64,000 bases of DNA from an uncultured cyanobacterium (GTDB lineage: Bacteria; Cyanobacteriota; Cyanobacteriia; PCC-6307; Cyanobiaceae). Location of the stretch: NCBI GenBank assembly GCA_903858015.1, contig CAIOGZ010000048.1, positions 20,377 through 84,376 of the forward strand, in the 5' to 3' direction. The position numbers and the translations under genes are program-made. A model generated the notes under the pieces. The model worked only from the letters and a program-made list of their open reading frames with translations. It was not told the DNA's origin and did not search any database. Shown one piece after another: positions 42,817-51,737 of this stretch. Positions within the stretch are counted from its first letter, which is position 1. The number at the start of each line of letters is the position of its first letter.

Positions 42817-42904
42817 TGAATCCGTGCAGGGCAAGCCTTCGTCCCTGTCCTTTTGCGGGTCTCATCATGTATCCAAAGTCAGATCATGACTCGGCCTGTT
42901 GGAC

Positions 42905-42933
42905 TTGATTTTTCTTTCGTTGATTGCTAAAAT
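42905..42933 (+). promoter_or_regulatory. Sigma70-type promoter upstream of the sapC-like gene
   Basis: TTGATT - 17 nt - TAAAAT, 28 bp before the ATG at 42962. Confidence 0.5.
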
Positions 42934-42961
42934 TAATTAGTCACCACCACCAAAAAAACAC

Positions 42962-43702
42962 ATGGCTACTCAGCTTCTCTTCTACAACGAGGTTGCCCCG
43001 ATCACGGCGGAACGGCATGCCAGCTGGCATGCCCGCGAAGTGAAGGATTTTTCCTTTGCCAAGAAGGTGAATTCGGTTCCCTTGATGGCGGCTGAGTTCC
43101 TCTCTGCCTTGACGGATTATCCGATCGTTTTTGCTGGCGATGATGAATCCGTGCTGCCCGTGCTGCTGCTGGGCATGCGTAATGCCGAAAACGTGTTTAT
43201 CGGCTCGGAGGGTAACTGGAAAGGGCGTTATATTCCCGCATTTATTCGACGCTATCCGTTCGTGCTTGCCCTCTCCGATGATGGTGAAAAGTACTACCTC
43301 TGTATCGACGAGTCATTTGCTGGATTCAACCAGTCCGATGAGGGGCCTGGCTTGATTGCTGAGGATGGTACCCCTACAGAGTATACCGCAGGCGTCTTGC
43401 AGTTTTTAAGTCAATATCAAGCCGAATTTGAGCGTACAAAAGCAATCTGCAAGAAGCTTAAGGATCTCAATCTGCTGGAGGCCAAGCAGGCGGAAGTCAC
43501 CTTGCCAAGCGGTGAGAAGATGAGCGTTGATGGCTTCTTTGCGGTGGATCCGGCGCGGTTGGCAACCCTTTCTGCCGAGGCGATTGTCGAGCTGGTGCGT
43601 AGCGGCACCTATGAGCTGATCTGCTTTCATCTGGCTTCGCTGCGCAATTTCGAGCTGCTCCGTGACCGCAGCCTCGAACGCGAACCAGCCAGCGTTGGCT
43701 AG
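42962..43702 (+). CDS. SapC-family protein (246 aa)
   Basis: HASWHAREVKDFSFAKKVNSVPLMAAEFLSALTDYPIVFAG...LPVLLLGMRNAENVFIGSEGNWKGRYIPAFIRRYPFVLALSDDGEKYYLCIDESFAGFNQSDEGPGLIAEDGTPTEYTAGVLQFLSQYQAEFERTKAICKKL: SapC pattern. Confidence 0.88.
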   Translation: MATQLLFYNEVAPITAERHASWHAREVKDFSFAKKVNSVPLMAAEFLSALTDYPIVFAGDDESVLPVLLLGMRNAENVFIGSEGNWKGRYIPAFIRRYPFVLALSDDGEKYYLCIDESFAGFNQSDEGPGLIAEDGTPTEYTAGVLQFLSQYQAEFERTKAICKKLKDLNLLEAKQAEVTLPSGEKMSVDGFFAVDPARLATLSAEAIVELVRSGTYELICFHLASLRNFELLRDRSLEREPASVG

Positions 43703-44057
43703 GCCCGTCGGCGGCTGAGACGGCGCCATCGCCCTGCCGCCCAGCACCTGTAGCGGTCGAGGTCCCATGTCAGCAGCGGCTTGTCGTCGCTCTTGGCTTA
43801 CCGCTGCCCAGTGCTCAGATGTAAGCCGTCAGATCGTCAGCGGTGCTGGCTCGGGCTAGGCAAGCTGCCAGGCTCGAGCCAGTAGCCGATTTTTTGGGCT
43901 GCTGGGGGCCGTTAGCAGATCGCACAAACCAGGCTGCCCGCCCAATCCCAGCTTGCCCACATCAAACCTGCTGACCAACGCCAGAGCTGCCAACGGGATC
44001 ATTCGCTACCCCATGCCTTTTCAACCCCGCTAAGCTGACCTTTACCGAAGGCCCGGC

Positions 44058-44201
44058 ATGACCGAACTTCTCCTCACGGCTTTTGCCCTCGCCCTACTGG
44101 GCTATGTGCTGTGGCTGGCCTTCGACTCCGATGACGACAACGGCGGCGGCGGCCTGATGGCACCTGTGCTGGTGCCGGTGCGCGTCCGCCCCAACCGCTG
44201 A
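44058..44201 (+). CDS. Small single-TM protein (47 aa)
   Basis: MTELLLTAFALALLGYVLWLAFDSDDDNGGGGLMAPVLVPVRVRPNR; below the ORF-track cutoff but has ATG, TM segment and acidic/Gly linker. Confidence 0.5.
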   Translation: MTELLLTAFALALLGYVLWLAFDSDDDNGGGGLMAPVLVPVRVRPNR

Positions 44202-44532
44202 TCGCTCCTAGTCAGCCAACGGCCCGAGCCCCCGATCGCTTCCGGTCCCAGGTTCTGCCGATCACACCCAGCTTCTCGTAGGGGGCCCTGGCCGGGGCAA
44301 TCGCTTGATGTCTGACACCCGCTCTGCCCGGTCCACGGCCTACCCCACCCATTTCCTTCCCTGATCACCTGGTCGGCCTGGTCGCGCCGCTGGCAGCTGC
44401 TCCCCCTTGGCCCATCCTGTCGGCTGTGATCCACGGCTTGTAACCAATATCACCTCCGCCTGCCTCATTGGTACGCCCCGGCCCTGTCGATCTCCCTAGC
44501 TTCCAGAGGCCCCGCCCCAGCTAGCTCTGCGG

Positions 44533-45630
44533 ATGCACCGCTTCGCCCCACTCCCGGATCGCCACCACCCGCAGCCCACAGTCCGCCAGCCGCTGTTGCG
44601 TCGCCCTGCTGCCCTGGCCCTCCTGGTGCTCGGCTTCGGCTCCCTGCTCTCGGGCTGTCGCCAGGCGCCTCTTGGTGGCGCCGGGGGCGTCAGCATCGGC
44701 GTCTACTCCGGTCGCCACTACAACACCGACCAAGCCCTCTACCGGCGCTTCACCGAGCAGACCGGCATCCAGGTCAAGCTGCTGGAAGGCAAAGATGATG
44801 CCCTGATCGAGCGCGTACGCAGCGAAGGCGCCAACAGCCCCGCCGATCTGTTGGTGCTCGTCGATGCCGCCCGGCTGTCGCGGGCTGCCGGCGAGGGCCT
44901 GTTCCAACCGATGCGCTCCGCCGCGATCGAGCGCTCCGTGCCCCCTGAGTTACGCGATTCGGCTGGCCGCTGGACGGCCCTCACCCGCCGCGTCCGCATG
45001 GTGGTGGTCAACCCCAAGCAAGTTGATCCCGCCCTGATCCGCACCTACGCCGACCTGGCCCGTCCCGAACTCAAGGGCCGCCTTTGCCTGCGCAACGGCC
45101 GCAGCGTCTACAACCAGTCGCTGGTGGCAGACCAGCTGATCCTGCGCGGCGAAAGCGAAACCCGCCGCTGGCTCGCCGGCCTGATCGCCAACCTCAAGCC
45201 CCCCTTCTTCAGCTCCGACATCCCCCTGGCCCGGGCCGTTGCCCGCGGCGACTGCGGCGTTGGCGTCGTCAACAGCTACTACGTGGCCCGCTTGCTTTCG
45301 GGCGAAGCCGGCGCCGAAGATCGCACCTTGCTGCAAGGCGTCAAGGTGATCGTGCCCGATCCGGCCCATATCAATGTCAGTGGCGCCGGCATCAGCCGCC
45401 ACGCCCGCCAGCCCGAAGCCGCCCGCAAGTTGTTGGAATTTCTGGTCTCCGCCGAGGGTGGTGGGGTGGGCTACGCCCAGGCCAACCACGAATATCCCCT
45501 GGTGGGCAGTGGCAGCGATCCGCTGCTGCAGCGCTTCGGGCCCGTGCGGGGCGACGGGGTGCCGATCGAGCAGCTCGGGGCCCGCAACACCGAAGCCGTT
45601 CAGCTGATGCGGGCGGCCGGTTGGCCTTGA
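44533..45630 (+). CDS. Iron(III) ABC transporter substrate-binding lipoprotein (FutA/IdiA-like)
   Basis: Lipobox-like LLSGC; GVYSGRHYNTDQALYRRFTEQTGIQVKLLEGKDDALIERVRSEGANSPADLLVLVDAARL...GRLCLRNGRSVYNQSLVA...GDCGVGVVNSYYVARLL...NVSGAGISRHARQPEAARKLLEFL. Confidence 0.88.
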   Translation: MHRFAPLPDRHHPQPTVRQPLLRRPAALALLVLGFGSLLSGCRQAPLGGAGGVSIGVYSGRHYNTDQALYRRFTEQTGIQVKLLEGKDDALIERVRSEGANSPADLLVLVDAARLSRAAGEGLFQPMRSAAIERSVPPELRDSAGRWTALTRRVRMVVVNPKQVDPALIRTYADLARPELKGRLCLRNGRSVYNQSLVADQLILRGESETRRWLAGLIANLKPPFFSSDIPLARAVARGDCGVGVVNSYYVARLLSGEAGAEDRTLLQGVKVIVPDPAHINVSGAGISRHARQPEAARKLLEFLVSAEGGGVGYAQANHEYPLVGSGSDPLLQRFGPVRGDGVPIEQLGARNTEAVQLMRAAGWP

Positions 45631-47267
45631 TCGCACCGCTGGCAGTGGCTGCCCCTTGGATCGGGTCCCTAGCCCGGGCTGGAGCCGGGGGCTGGCGCCA
45701 GCGCCCGTGGCGCCACGGGCGCTGGCGTCGCGGGCGCTGGCCGCTGCTGCTGCTGCTGCTGCTGGTGGCGCTGCTGGCACTGCTGCCCTTGCTGGGACTG
45801 GCCCCCTTTGCCCTGCTCGACCAGGGCAGGCTGGCGGCTGGGGGCGGCTTGGGCTTTGGGCTTGGCCCCGGCGGCGGCGAGGCCCTGGCCCACACCCTTG
45901 GCCTGCTGGTGCTGGTGGGCCTCGGCGCCGCCCTGCTCGGCACCGCCACCGGCTGGCTGACAGCCGCCTGCTCCTTTCGCGGCCGCCGCCTGCTGCGCAT
46001 CGCCCAGCTGCTGCCCCTGGCGGCTCCCCCCTACCTGCTGGCCGCCACCTTGATCGACACCGGCAGCCGCCTCGGCCTGCGCCTGCATGGCGATGGCTGG
46101 GCGGTGCTGGTGTTGATCCTCGGCACCTATAGCTATGTCTTTTTGCTCACCACCGAGAGTTTTGGCGCCGGCGGTCAGCGCCAGCTGGAGGCCTGCCGCA
46201 GCCTGGGGCTGGGGCCCTGGGGCAGCTTCCGGCGGGTGGCCCTGCCGCTGGCCGCCCCCGCCATCGGCGCCGGTGTCGCCCTCACCGGCATGGAGGTGGT
46301 GAACGAACTGGGGGCGGTGGAATTGCTCGGCGTTCCCACCCTCTCCGGCACGATCCTGCAGCGCTGGCAGAGCGATGGCGAGCCCCGCAGCGCCGTGCTA
46401 CTGGCCCTGGTCACCCTGGCGATGGTGAGTCTGCTGGTGGCCTGCGAACGGCAGTTGCGCCAACGCAGCCGCCGCTGGATCCCAGGCGGTGATGCGGAAG
46501 CGGCGGCGCCCTGGCCCCTGGTCGGCTGGCGCGCCCTCCTGGCCCAGCTGCTCACCCTGGTGCCGCCGGCCCTCAGCCTCGGCCTGCCCCTGGTCTGGAT
46601 GGGGCTCAGCCACGACCAGCTGCAGCTGGGCGGCGCCGCCGACCTGGCCGGGCTGGGTTTGCGCAGTTTCGCCCTGGCCCTGGCCGCAGCGTTGCTCACC
46701 GTTGGCGCGGGTCTGGTGCTGGCCCTGGGGCGCCGCTGGTTTGTGCATCCCTGCTTGGATCGGCTGGCCTTCCTGGCCGGCATGGGCTACGCGGTGCCCG
46801 GCGCCGTCCTGGCCCTCGCCCTGCTGCTGCTGGCGGCGCCGCTCGGCCTGCCACCCCTGCTGCTGCTGGTGTGGGGCTACACCGACCGCTTCCTGGCGGT
46901 GTCCCGCCAGGGGCTGGATGCCGCCTTTGAACGACTGCCCCCCAGCCTTGATGAGGCCGCCACGGGCCTCGGCTGTGGCTGGGGGGCGGTGCTGCGGCGC
47001 ATCCACCTGCCGCTGTTGCGGGGGCCGCTCCTGGTCGGGGCGTTGCTGGTGTTTGTGGATGTGGTCAAGGAGCTGCCGCTCAGCTTCGCGCTGCGCCCCT
47101 TCGATTTCGACACCTTGTCGGTGCGGGTGTACCAATACGCCAGCGATGAACGGCTCGGCGCCGCCTTGATTCCCGCCGCCCTGATCCTGGTCCTGGGGCT
47201 GGTGGCGGCCCTGGCCCTGGTACCTGGACTTGAGCGGCGCCGCGTTGAGGCTGATCGGAGCCCCTGA
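45627..47267 (+). CDS. Iron(III) ABC transporter permease (FutB-like, two permease units)
   Basis: Many TM segments, ACRSLGLGPWGSFRRVALPLAAPAIGAGVALTGMEVVNELGAVELLG and DEAATGLGCGWGAVLRRIHLPLLRGPLLVGALLVFVDVVKELPLSFALRPFDFDTLSVRVYQYASDE; start approximate (TTG overlapping the preceding stop), upstream part of the 45084 ORF is spurious. Confidence 0.85.
   Translation: MIAPLAVAAPWIGSLARAGAGGWRQRPWRHGRWRRGRWPLLLLLLLVALLALLPLLGLAPFALLDQGRLAAGGGLGFGLGPGGGEALAHTLGLLVLVGLGAALLGTATGWLTAACSFRGRRLLRIAQLLPLAAPPYLLAATLIDTGSRLGLRLHGDGWAVLVLILGTYSYVFLLTTESFGAGGQRQLEACRSLGLGPWGSFRRVALPLAAPAIGAGVALTGMEVVNELGAVELLGVPTLSGTILQRWQSDGEPRSAVLLALVTLAMVSLLVACERQLRQRSRRWIPGGDAEAAAPWPLVGWRALLAQLLTLVPPALSLGLPLVWMGLSHDQLQLGGAADLAGLGLRSFALALAAALLTVGAGLVLALGRRWFVHPCLDRLAFLAGMGYAVPGAVLALALLLLAAPLGLPPLLLLVWGYTDRFLAVSRQGLDAAFERLPPSLDEAATGLGCGWGAVLRRIHLPLLRGPLLVGALLVFVDVVKELPLSFALRPFDFDTLSVRVYQYASDERLGAALIPAALILVLGLVAALALVPGLERRRVEADRSP
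45696..45727. repeat. Perfect 32-bp palindrome
   Basis: CGCCAGCGCCCGTGGC|GCCACGGGCGCTGGCG, identical to its own reverse complement, at the 5' end of the permease gene. Confidence 0.95.
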
Positions 47268-47309
47268 GCCCGGGCCTTGATTGGGCAGCCCGGGGGCGAC
47301 GCCGTGGGC

Positions 47310-47909
47310 TCAGCCCGCCGCCAGCGGCGCGGTTTCCACTAAGGAGGGTGCCAGTCGCAGGCCCGACTCGCCGGCCGGCACCACCAGCAACTCGGCCCGG
47401 CGGATCCGGGAGATCAGCCGGGTGGTGGTGACCCGGGTGGTGCCGATCAATTCGCCAATCCGCTCATGGGTGAGGCGAAAGGGTAGATCGCACCAGTTGC
47501 CGCAGCGGCGGCCCAGGCGACGCACCAGCAAGGCCAGCAGGGCATGGAGCCGCTGCTCGGCGCTGCCGAGGTGGCGGATCCGCAGCAGCTGCAGGGTCCA
47601 TTCATTGACCGGATCAAAGCCATGGCCGGCGATCGGTTCAGCATCGCTGCGAAAGCGGAGCGGGGTGAGCGCTTCTAGGCAGACGCCTTCGCTGCAGAGC
47701 CGGTCGGTGCGCAGCTGGTCGCCGGCCTGCAGGAAGGCGAGGGTCATCCCCTCGGTTTCCTCGCAGGGGCAGTACACCCGGGCGATGCCCTCCAGCACCT
47801 CCAGGCAGCTGGCCCCGTCGGCCCGGGCGGCCGGATCGAGCAATACGGCCTGGCCGGCGCTCAGGTGCAGGGCGCTCACCAAGGGATCGGGCAGGCAACG
47901 GAATGGCAT
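47310..47909 (-). CDS. Crp/Fnr-family transcriptional regulator
   Basis: cNMP-type N-terminal region and HTH C-terminus FRLTHERIGELIGTTRVTTTRLISRIRRAELLVV. Confidence 0.82.
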   Translation of the reverse strand: MPFRCLPDPLVSALHLSAGQAVLLDPAARADGASCLEVLEGIARVYCPCEETEGMTLAFLQAGDQLRTDRLCSEGVCLEALTPLRFRSDAEPIAGHGFDPVNEWTLQLLRIRHLGSAEQRLHALLALLVRRLGRRCGNWCDLPFRLTHERIGELIGTTRVTTTRLISRIRRAELLVVPAGESGLRLAPSLVETAPLAAG

Positions 47910-48042
47910 CGACGGCGACAGGGGGGCGGGAGGGAGCAGGAGCCAGGGACGGCGGCAGCGACGCACCCCCTCCCTATTGCGAATGACTCGCAACCTAAAC
48001 AAGCGGACCGCCCTTTTGCAAGGGGTTCGCAACAAGCCCGGC

Positions 48043-50178
48043 TCACTTGAGGATCACCACGTCCACCCCCGCCGTGCGGCGCCGCACCATCACCCCCACA
48101 TCGTGTTCGCTGCGGTGCAGTTGCAGGTCGATCTCCTCCTCGCCCAGGCGCAGGCCTTCAATCTCGAGCAGGTTGATCGGGCGGGGCAGCACCGGGTTGC
48201 GGAGCCGCACCTGCACCCGTTCGCTCTCCGCATCCCAGCTGATCGCCATGCCCGTCATCGATTCGAGCAACCCGAACACGCTGCCGCTGGCCCAGGCCTG
48301 GGGGCTGCAGGCCACCGGGTACAGGGTGGGGCCCTCGTCGTCGCGGCGGGGAAAGCCGCAGAACAGCTCCGGCAGCCGGTGCATGGGCATGGCCCTGGCT
48401 GTATCAAACAGGCCGCTGAAGATCCTCATCGCATCGGCGGTGCGGCCGTAGCGAGCCAGGCCCAGGCCGATCAGGGCGTTGTCGTGGGGCCAGACCGAGC
48501 CGTTGTGATAACTCATCGGGTTGTAGCGCAACTCCCGCTGGTCGAGGGTGCGCACCCCCCAGCCGTTGAAGCTGGTCGGTGCCAGCAGCTGGCGCGCCAT
48601 CGAGGCCACCACCCCGGCCGGGGCGACGCCGGTGAGGAGGCAGTGGCCGGCGTTGGAGCTGCGCACGGCACAGGGCCGGCCGGCCCCGTCGAGGGCCAGG
48701 GCATAGGTGCCGATCGGCTCGCACCAGAACGCCGCATGGAAGCGCTTGCGCAGCTGGTTGGCTTCCTCCAGCAGGATTTCGGCCTCGCCGTGGCGGTCCA
48801 AGCGGCGCAGGATCCTCGCCATCGACTGCCGGGCGCCGTAGGCGTAGGCCTGCACCTCGCAGAGGGCAATCGAGCCTTCGGCAAGTCGACCATCGGCGTG
48901 GTGCACCGCATCGTCGGAATCCTTCCAGCCCTGGTTGCGCAGGCCGCCATGGGCGGCGCAGAGGTAGCGCAGAAAACCATCGAAACTGGCGGCCTCGGCC
49001 TGCCGGATCCAGGCCATCGCCTCCTCCAGGGCCGGCAGCAGGTGGACCATGAACACCCCATCGGCGCTGCGCTCGAGGTAGTCGCCCGCCAGCATTAGGA
49101 ACAGCGGCGTCGCATCCACGGTGCCGTAGTACTGGCGGAAGGGCACCTCGCCGAGGGCCGCCATCTCGCCAAGCCGGGCCTCGTGCAAAATCTTGCCCGG
49201 TTCGGCATCACTGGCGGCATCGCTGTGGTGGGCCTGGTTCTCGGCCAGGAAGCCGAGCACCCCCCGGGCCAGCCGCGGCTCCACCAGGAGCAATTGGCGC
49301 GCCGTGATCAGGCCGTCCCGACCGAACGGGCAGCTGAACCATGGCACCCCGGCGTAGGGGTAGAGGCCATGGTCGAACTGGCTGGAGAGCAGGTGCACAT
49401 CGGAGTAGGAGCGGGCGATCCAGCTGTTCAGGGCCGGATTGTCGGTGCTGATGCCCGCAGCGAGGCGGCGGGCGGCATCGAACCGCTCAAGGGTCTTGGC
49501 TAGGGCCGCATCGAAGCACTGCTCCGGCGTCATGGCGGCCTCTAGGGCGCTGGACTGCCCCGGCTGGAAATCGATCAGCAGGCAGAGGCGCCGGGTCAGC
49601 CGGGGCTCCAGCTCCAGGTGGAGGCCGAGGTGGTGCTCGCCCCGCTCCTCCAGCGGGGCCCCAAACCGCAGCAGGGTGCGGCGGGCTTCACCATCAAGGC
49701 CCTCGTACTGGAGCTCCAGGCCATCGACCACACCCCGGGAGCTGCTGCTACCGCGCCGTTGGCGCGGTATACCCCGCACCTCGAAGATGTCGAGAAAATC
49801 GGCATCCACGCGCAGGTCGAGGGGCATCCGCACAGGCAGGGGTTCGAAGCTGGTGAAACTGAGCTGCTGCACGCAGGCGGTGGGCGTGAGCAGGGTGCTG
49901 CGCTCGATATGAACCGAGCCGCGGGATGGGGCGGTGCCGCCGATGTTTTCATTGCTGAGATGGCTGACATGGAGTCCCATCTCCCCCCGTTCGGTGGAGC
50001 TCAGCACCGTGGGCGGCCGCCCCCATAGCAGCAATTCCAGGCGGCTTAGATGGCGGGTGCCGCGATGGAAAATGCCCGAATCGGGGTGGGTCTCAGGACT
50101 AATCTCACCCCGGCTATCGAGCATCGCGAAAGTCTCTCCGTCCTTGAGCACAAACGGAGGCAGTTGGTCATGCGACAT
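48043..50178 (-). CDS. Amylo-alpha-1,6-glucosidase / glycogen-debranching-type protein
   Basis: FVLKDGETFAMLDSRGEI...GIFHRGTRHLSRLELLLWG...SQFDHGLYPYAGVPWFSCPFGRDGLITARQLLLVEP...LRNQGWKDSDDAVHHADGRLAEGSIALCEVQAYAYGA...YNPMSYHNGSVWPHDNALIGLGLARYG; start set at MSHDQLPPF. Confidence 0.85.
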   Translation of the reverse strand: MSHDQLPPFVLKDGETFAMLDSRGEISPETHPDSGIFHRGTRHLSRLELLLWGRPPTVLSSTERGEMGLHVSHLSNENIGGTAPSRGSVHIERSTLLTPTACVQQLSFTSFEPLPVRMPLDLRVDADFLDIFEVRGIPRQRRGSSSSRGVVDGLELQYEGLDGEARRTLLRFGAPLEERGEHHLGLHLELEPRLTRRLCLLIDFQPGQSSALEAAMTPEQCFDAALAKTLERFDAARRLAAGISTDNPALNSWIARSYSDVHLLSSQFDHGLYPYAGVPWFSCPFGRDGLITARQLLLVEPRLARGVLGFLAENQAHHSDAASDAEPGKILHEARLGEMAALGEVPFRQYYGTVDATPLFLMLAGDYLERSADGVFMVHLLPALEEAMAWIRQAEAASFDGFLRYLCAAHGGLRNQGWKDSDDAVHHADGRLAEGSIALCEVQAYAYGARQSMARILRRLDRHGEAEILLEEANQLRKRFHAAFWCEPIGTYALALDGAGRPCAVRSSNAGHCLLTGVAPAGVVASMARQLLAPTSFNGWGVRTLDQRELRYNPMSYHNGSVWPHDNALIGLGLARYGRTADAMRIFSGLFDTARAMPMHRLPELFCGFPRRDDEGPTLYPVACSPQAWASGSVFGLLESMTGMAISWDAESERVQVRLRNPVLPRPINLLEIEGLRLGEEEIDLQLHRSEHDVGVMVRRRTAGVDVVILK

Positions 50179-51565
50179 AGAGGAGGGGGGCGACGATGTT
50201 GGCGTTGTCATGGGTATGGGAATCGGTATTGCCATCGGCGAGATTGGAGCTGCTATTGGCATAGGGGTTGGCTGTGCTGTCGGCAGGGGTGTCGACTTTG
50301 CTCTCGACGCAAGCATTGGCTGCGCTATCGGTATCAGCATTTGTTGCGCTATCTGCGTTGGAGGCGTGATGGGCGGTATTGCTGGCCGTGCTGGTGGCCA
50401 GTTCGTTGCCATTGCCATTGCCATTGCCATTGCCATGACCGTGGCCAGGGCGGCGGCCATGGCTACGGGTGCTGCTGATCTCGCCGAGCTCTGGGGTCAG
50501 GCCCACCGTGCTGCTGGCCCCGTAGCGGTGGGCTTGGATCAAGTTGGCGTAGAGGTGTTCATAGTCTTGGGCTTGGCGCGCCACGGTGAACCGTTGCTCA
50601 AAGTTGGCGCGTACCTTGCGGCGGTCCAGCCGCTCGATCAGCCGAACCGCTGCCACCGCCGCCTCGATCGAATCGACCAGCACACCATTGATGCCGTGCT
50701 GAATGATCTCCGGTGTGGAGCCTTCAGGCCAGGCAACCACCGGGGTGCCACAGGCATTGGCCTCGATCATCACCAGGCCGAAGGGTTCGGGCCAGTCGAT
50801 CGGGAAGAGCAGGGCCAGGGCATGGGCCAGTAGCTGCTGCTTGCCGGCATCATCCACTTCGCCGATGAATTCCACTAGGGGGTTGCTGCGCAGCAGGGGC
50901 TCAATCACCTCCTGCCAGTAGACCTGATCGGCAGGGTCGACCTTGGCAGCCACCTTGAGGGGCAGCCCTACGGCGGTGGCGATGGCAATCGCCCGATCGA
51001 GCCGCTTCTCCGGCGATACCCGCCCGACAAAGGCCAGATAGGGTTCGGGGTTATAGCCCGGCTGGTAGAGATCCCTGGGCAGGGCGTGATACACCGTGCC
51101 CAGCCAATGGGCCGCAGCGATCGGCCGGCGTTGGGCATCGGAAATGGACACCAGCGGCACCTGGTCAAAATGCTGGTAGAGCGCCAGTTGATCCGGGCTG
51201 CCGATGGGCCCGTGCAGGGTATTGAGCAGGGGGATCGGTAGCTGGGCGGCGGCGGGAAAGTGGATGGAGCCGGTATGGAAATGGAGGATGTCGAACTGTT
51301 CGACCTGGGTGATCACCTGATCCAACTGGATGGTTTCCCAGACGCTGGGGTTTCCTTGGTGGCCGGCCTGGCGAAGCGCTTCGGGAATGCAGCTCTGAAG
51401 CTTCGCACTCGTGTGGGAATCGCCACTGGCGAACAACACGACCTCATGGCCCCGCCGTACCAACTCCTCCGTAAGATAGTGGACAACTCTTTCAGTGCCC
51501 CCATAGCGACGGGGCGGAACGCTTTCCCAAAGCGGTGAAATCTGGGCGATGCGCAGGGGGGCCAC
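50168..51565 (-). CDS. Glycosyltransferase family 4 with low-complexity C-terminal tail
   Basis: ISPLWESVPPRRYGGTERVVHYLTEELVRRGHEVVLFASGDS...YLAFVGRVSPEKRLDRAIAIA...EPFGLVMIEANACGTPVVAWPEGSTPEII; tail GHGHGNGNGNGNGNELATSTASNTAHHASNADSATNADTDSAANA... Confidence 0.88.
   Translation of the reverse strand: MAPLRIAQISPLWESVPPRRYGGTERVVHYLTEELVRRGHEVVLFASGDSHTSAKLQSCIPEALRQAGHQGNPSVWETIQLDQVITQVEQFDILHFHTGSIHFPAAAQLPIPLLNTLHGPIGSPDQLALYQHFDQVPLVSISDAQRRPIAAAHWLGTVYHALPRDLYQPGYNPEPYLAFVGRVSPEKRLDRAIAIATAVGLPLKVAAKVDPADQVYWQEVIEPLLRSNPLVEFIGEVDDAGKQQLLAHALALLFPIDWPEPFGLVMIEANACGTPVVAWPEGSTPEIIQHGINGVLVDSIEAAVAAVRLIERLDRRKVRANFEQRFTVARQAQDYEHLYANLIQAHRYGASSTVGLTPELGEISSTRSHGRRPGHGHGNGNGNGNGNELATSTASNTAHHASNADSATNADTDSAANACVESKVDTPADSTANPYANSSSNLADGNTDSHTHDNANIVAPLLYVA
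50406..50435. repeat. Hexanucleotide microsatellite (TTGCCA)x5
   Basis: Five contiguous perfect units inside the tail of the GT4 gene. Confidence 0.9.
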
Positions 51566-51737
51566 AGTAGAAAAACCTCAGGCACAGCGATGCTTTAGAG
51601 CAAGTCTGCTGATTGCCAATGGGGCCAGAAGCCATGGATTGCATCCCTGGATTCCGGAAGTCATCGGAAACTTTGCACACTCCTAATCGAATTGTGGAGA
51701 CACAATCGAGCTGCGTAGTGAATCGTTTTGCCGTGGC

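Noticed and set aside
45084-45626. N-terminal ~180 residues of the 45084..47267 ORF
   Set aside because: Arg/Pro-rich frame-shifted reading of the FutA-like gene; the permease begins near 45627.
50179-50460. 94-residue N-terminal extension of the debranching ORF (MAAALATVMAMAMAMAMATNW...)
   Set aside because: Out-of-frame reading of the GT4 low-complexity tail; MSHDQLPPFVLKDGETF is the natural start.
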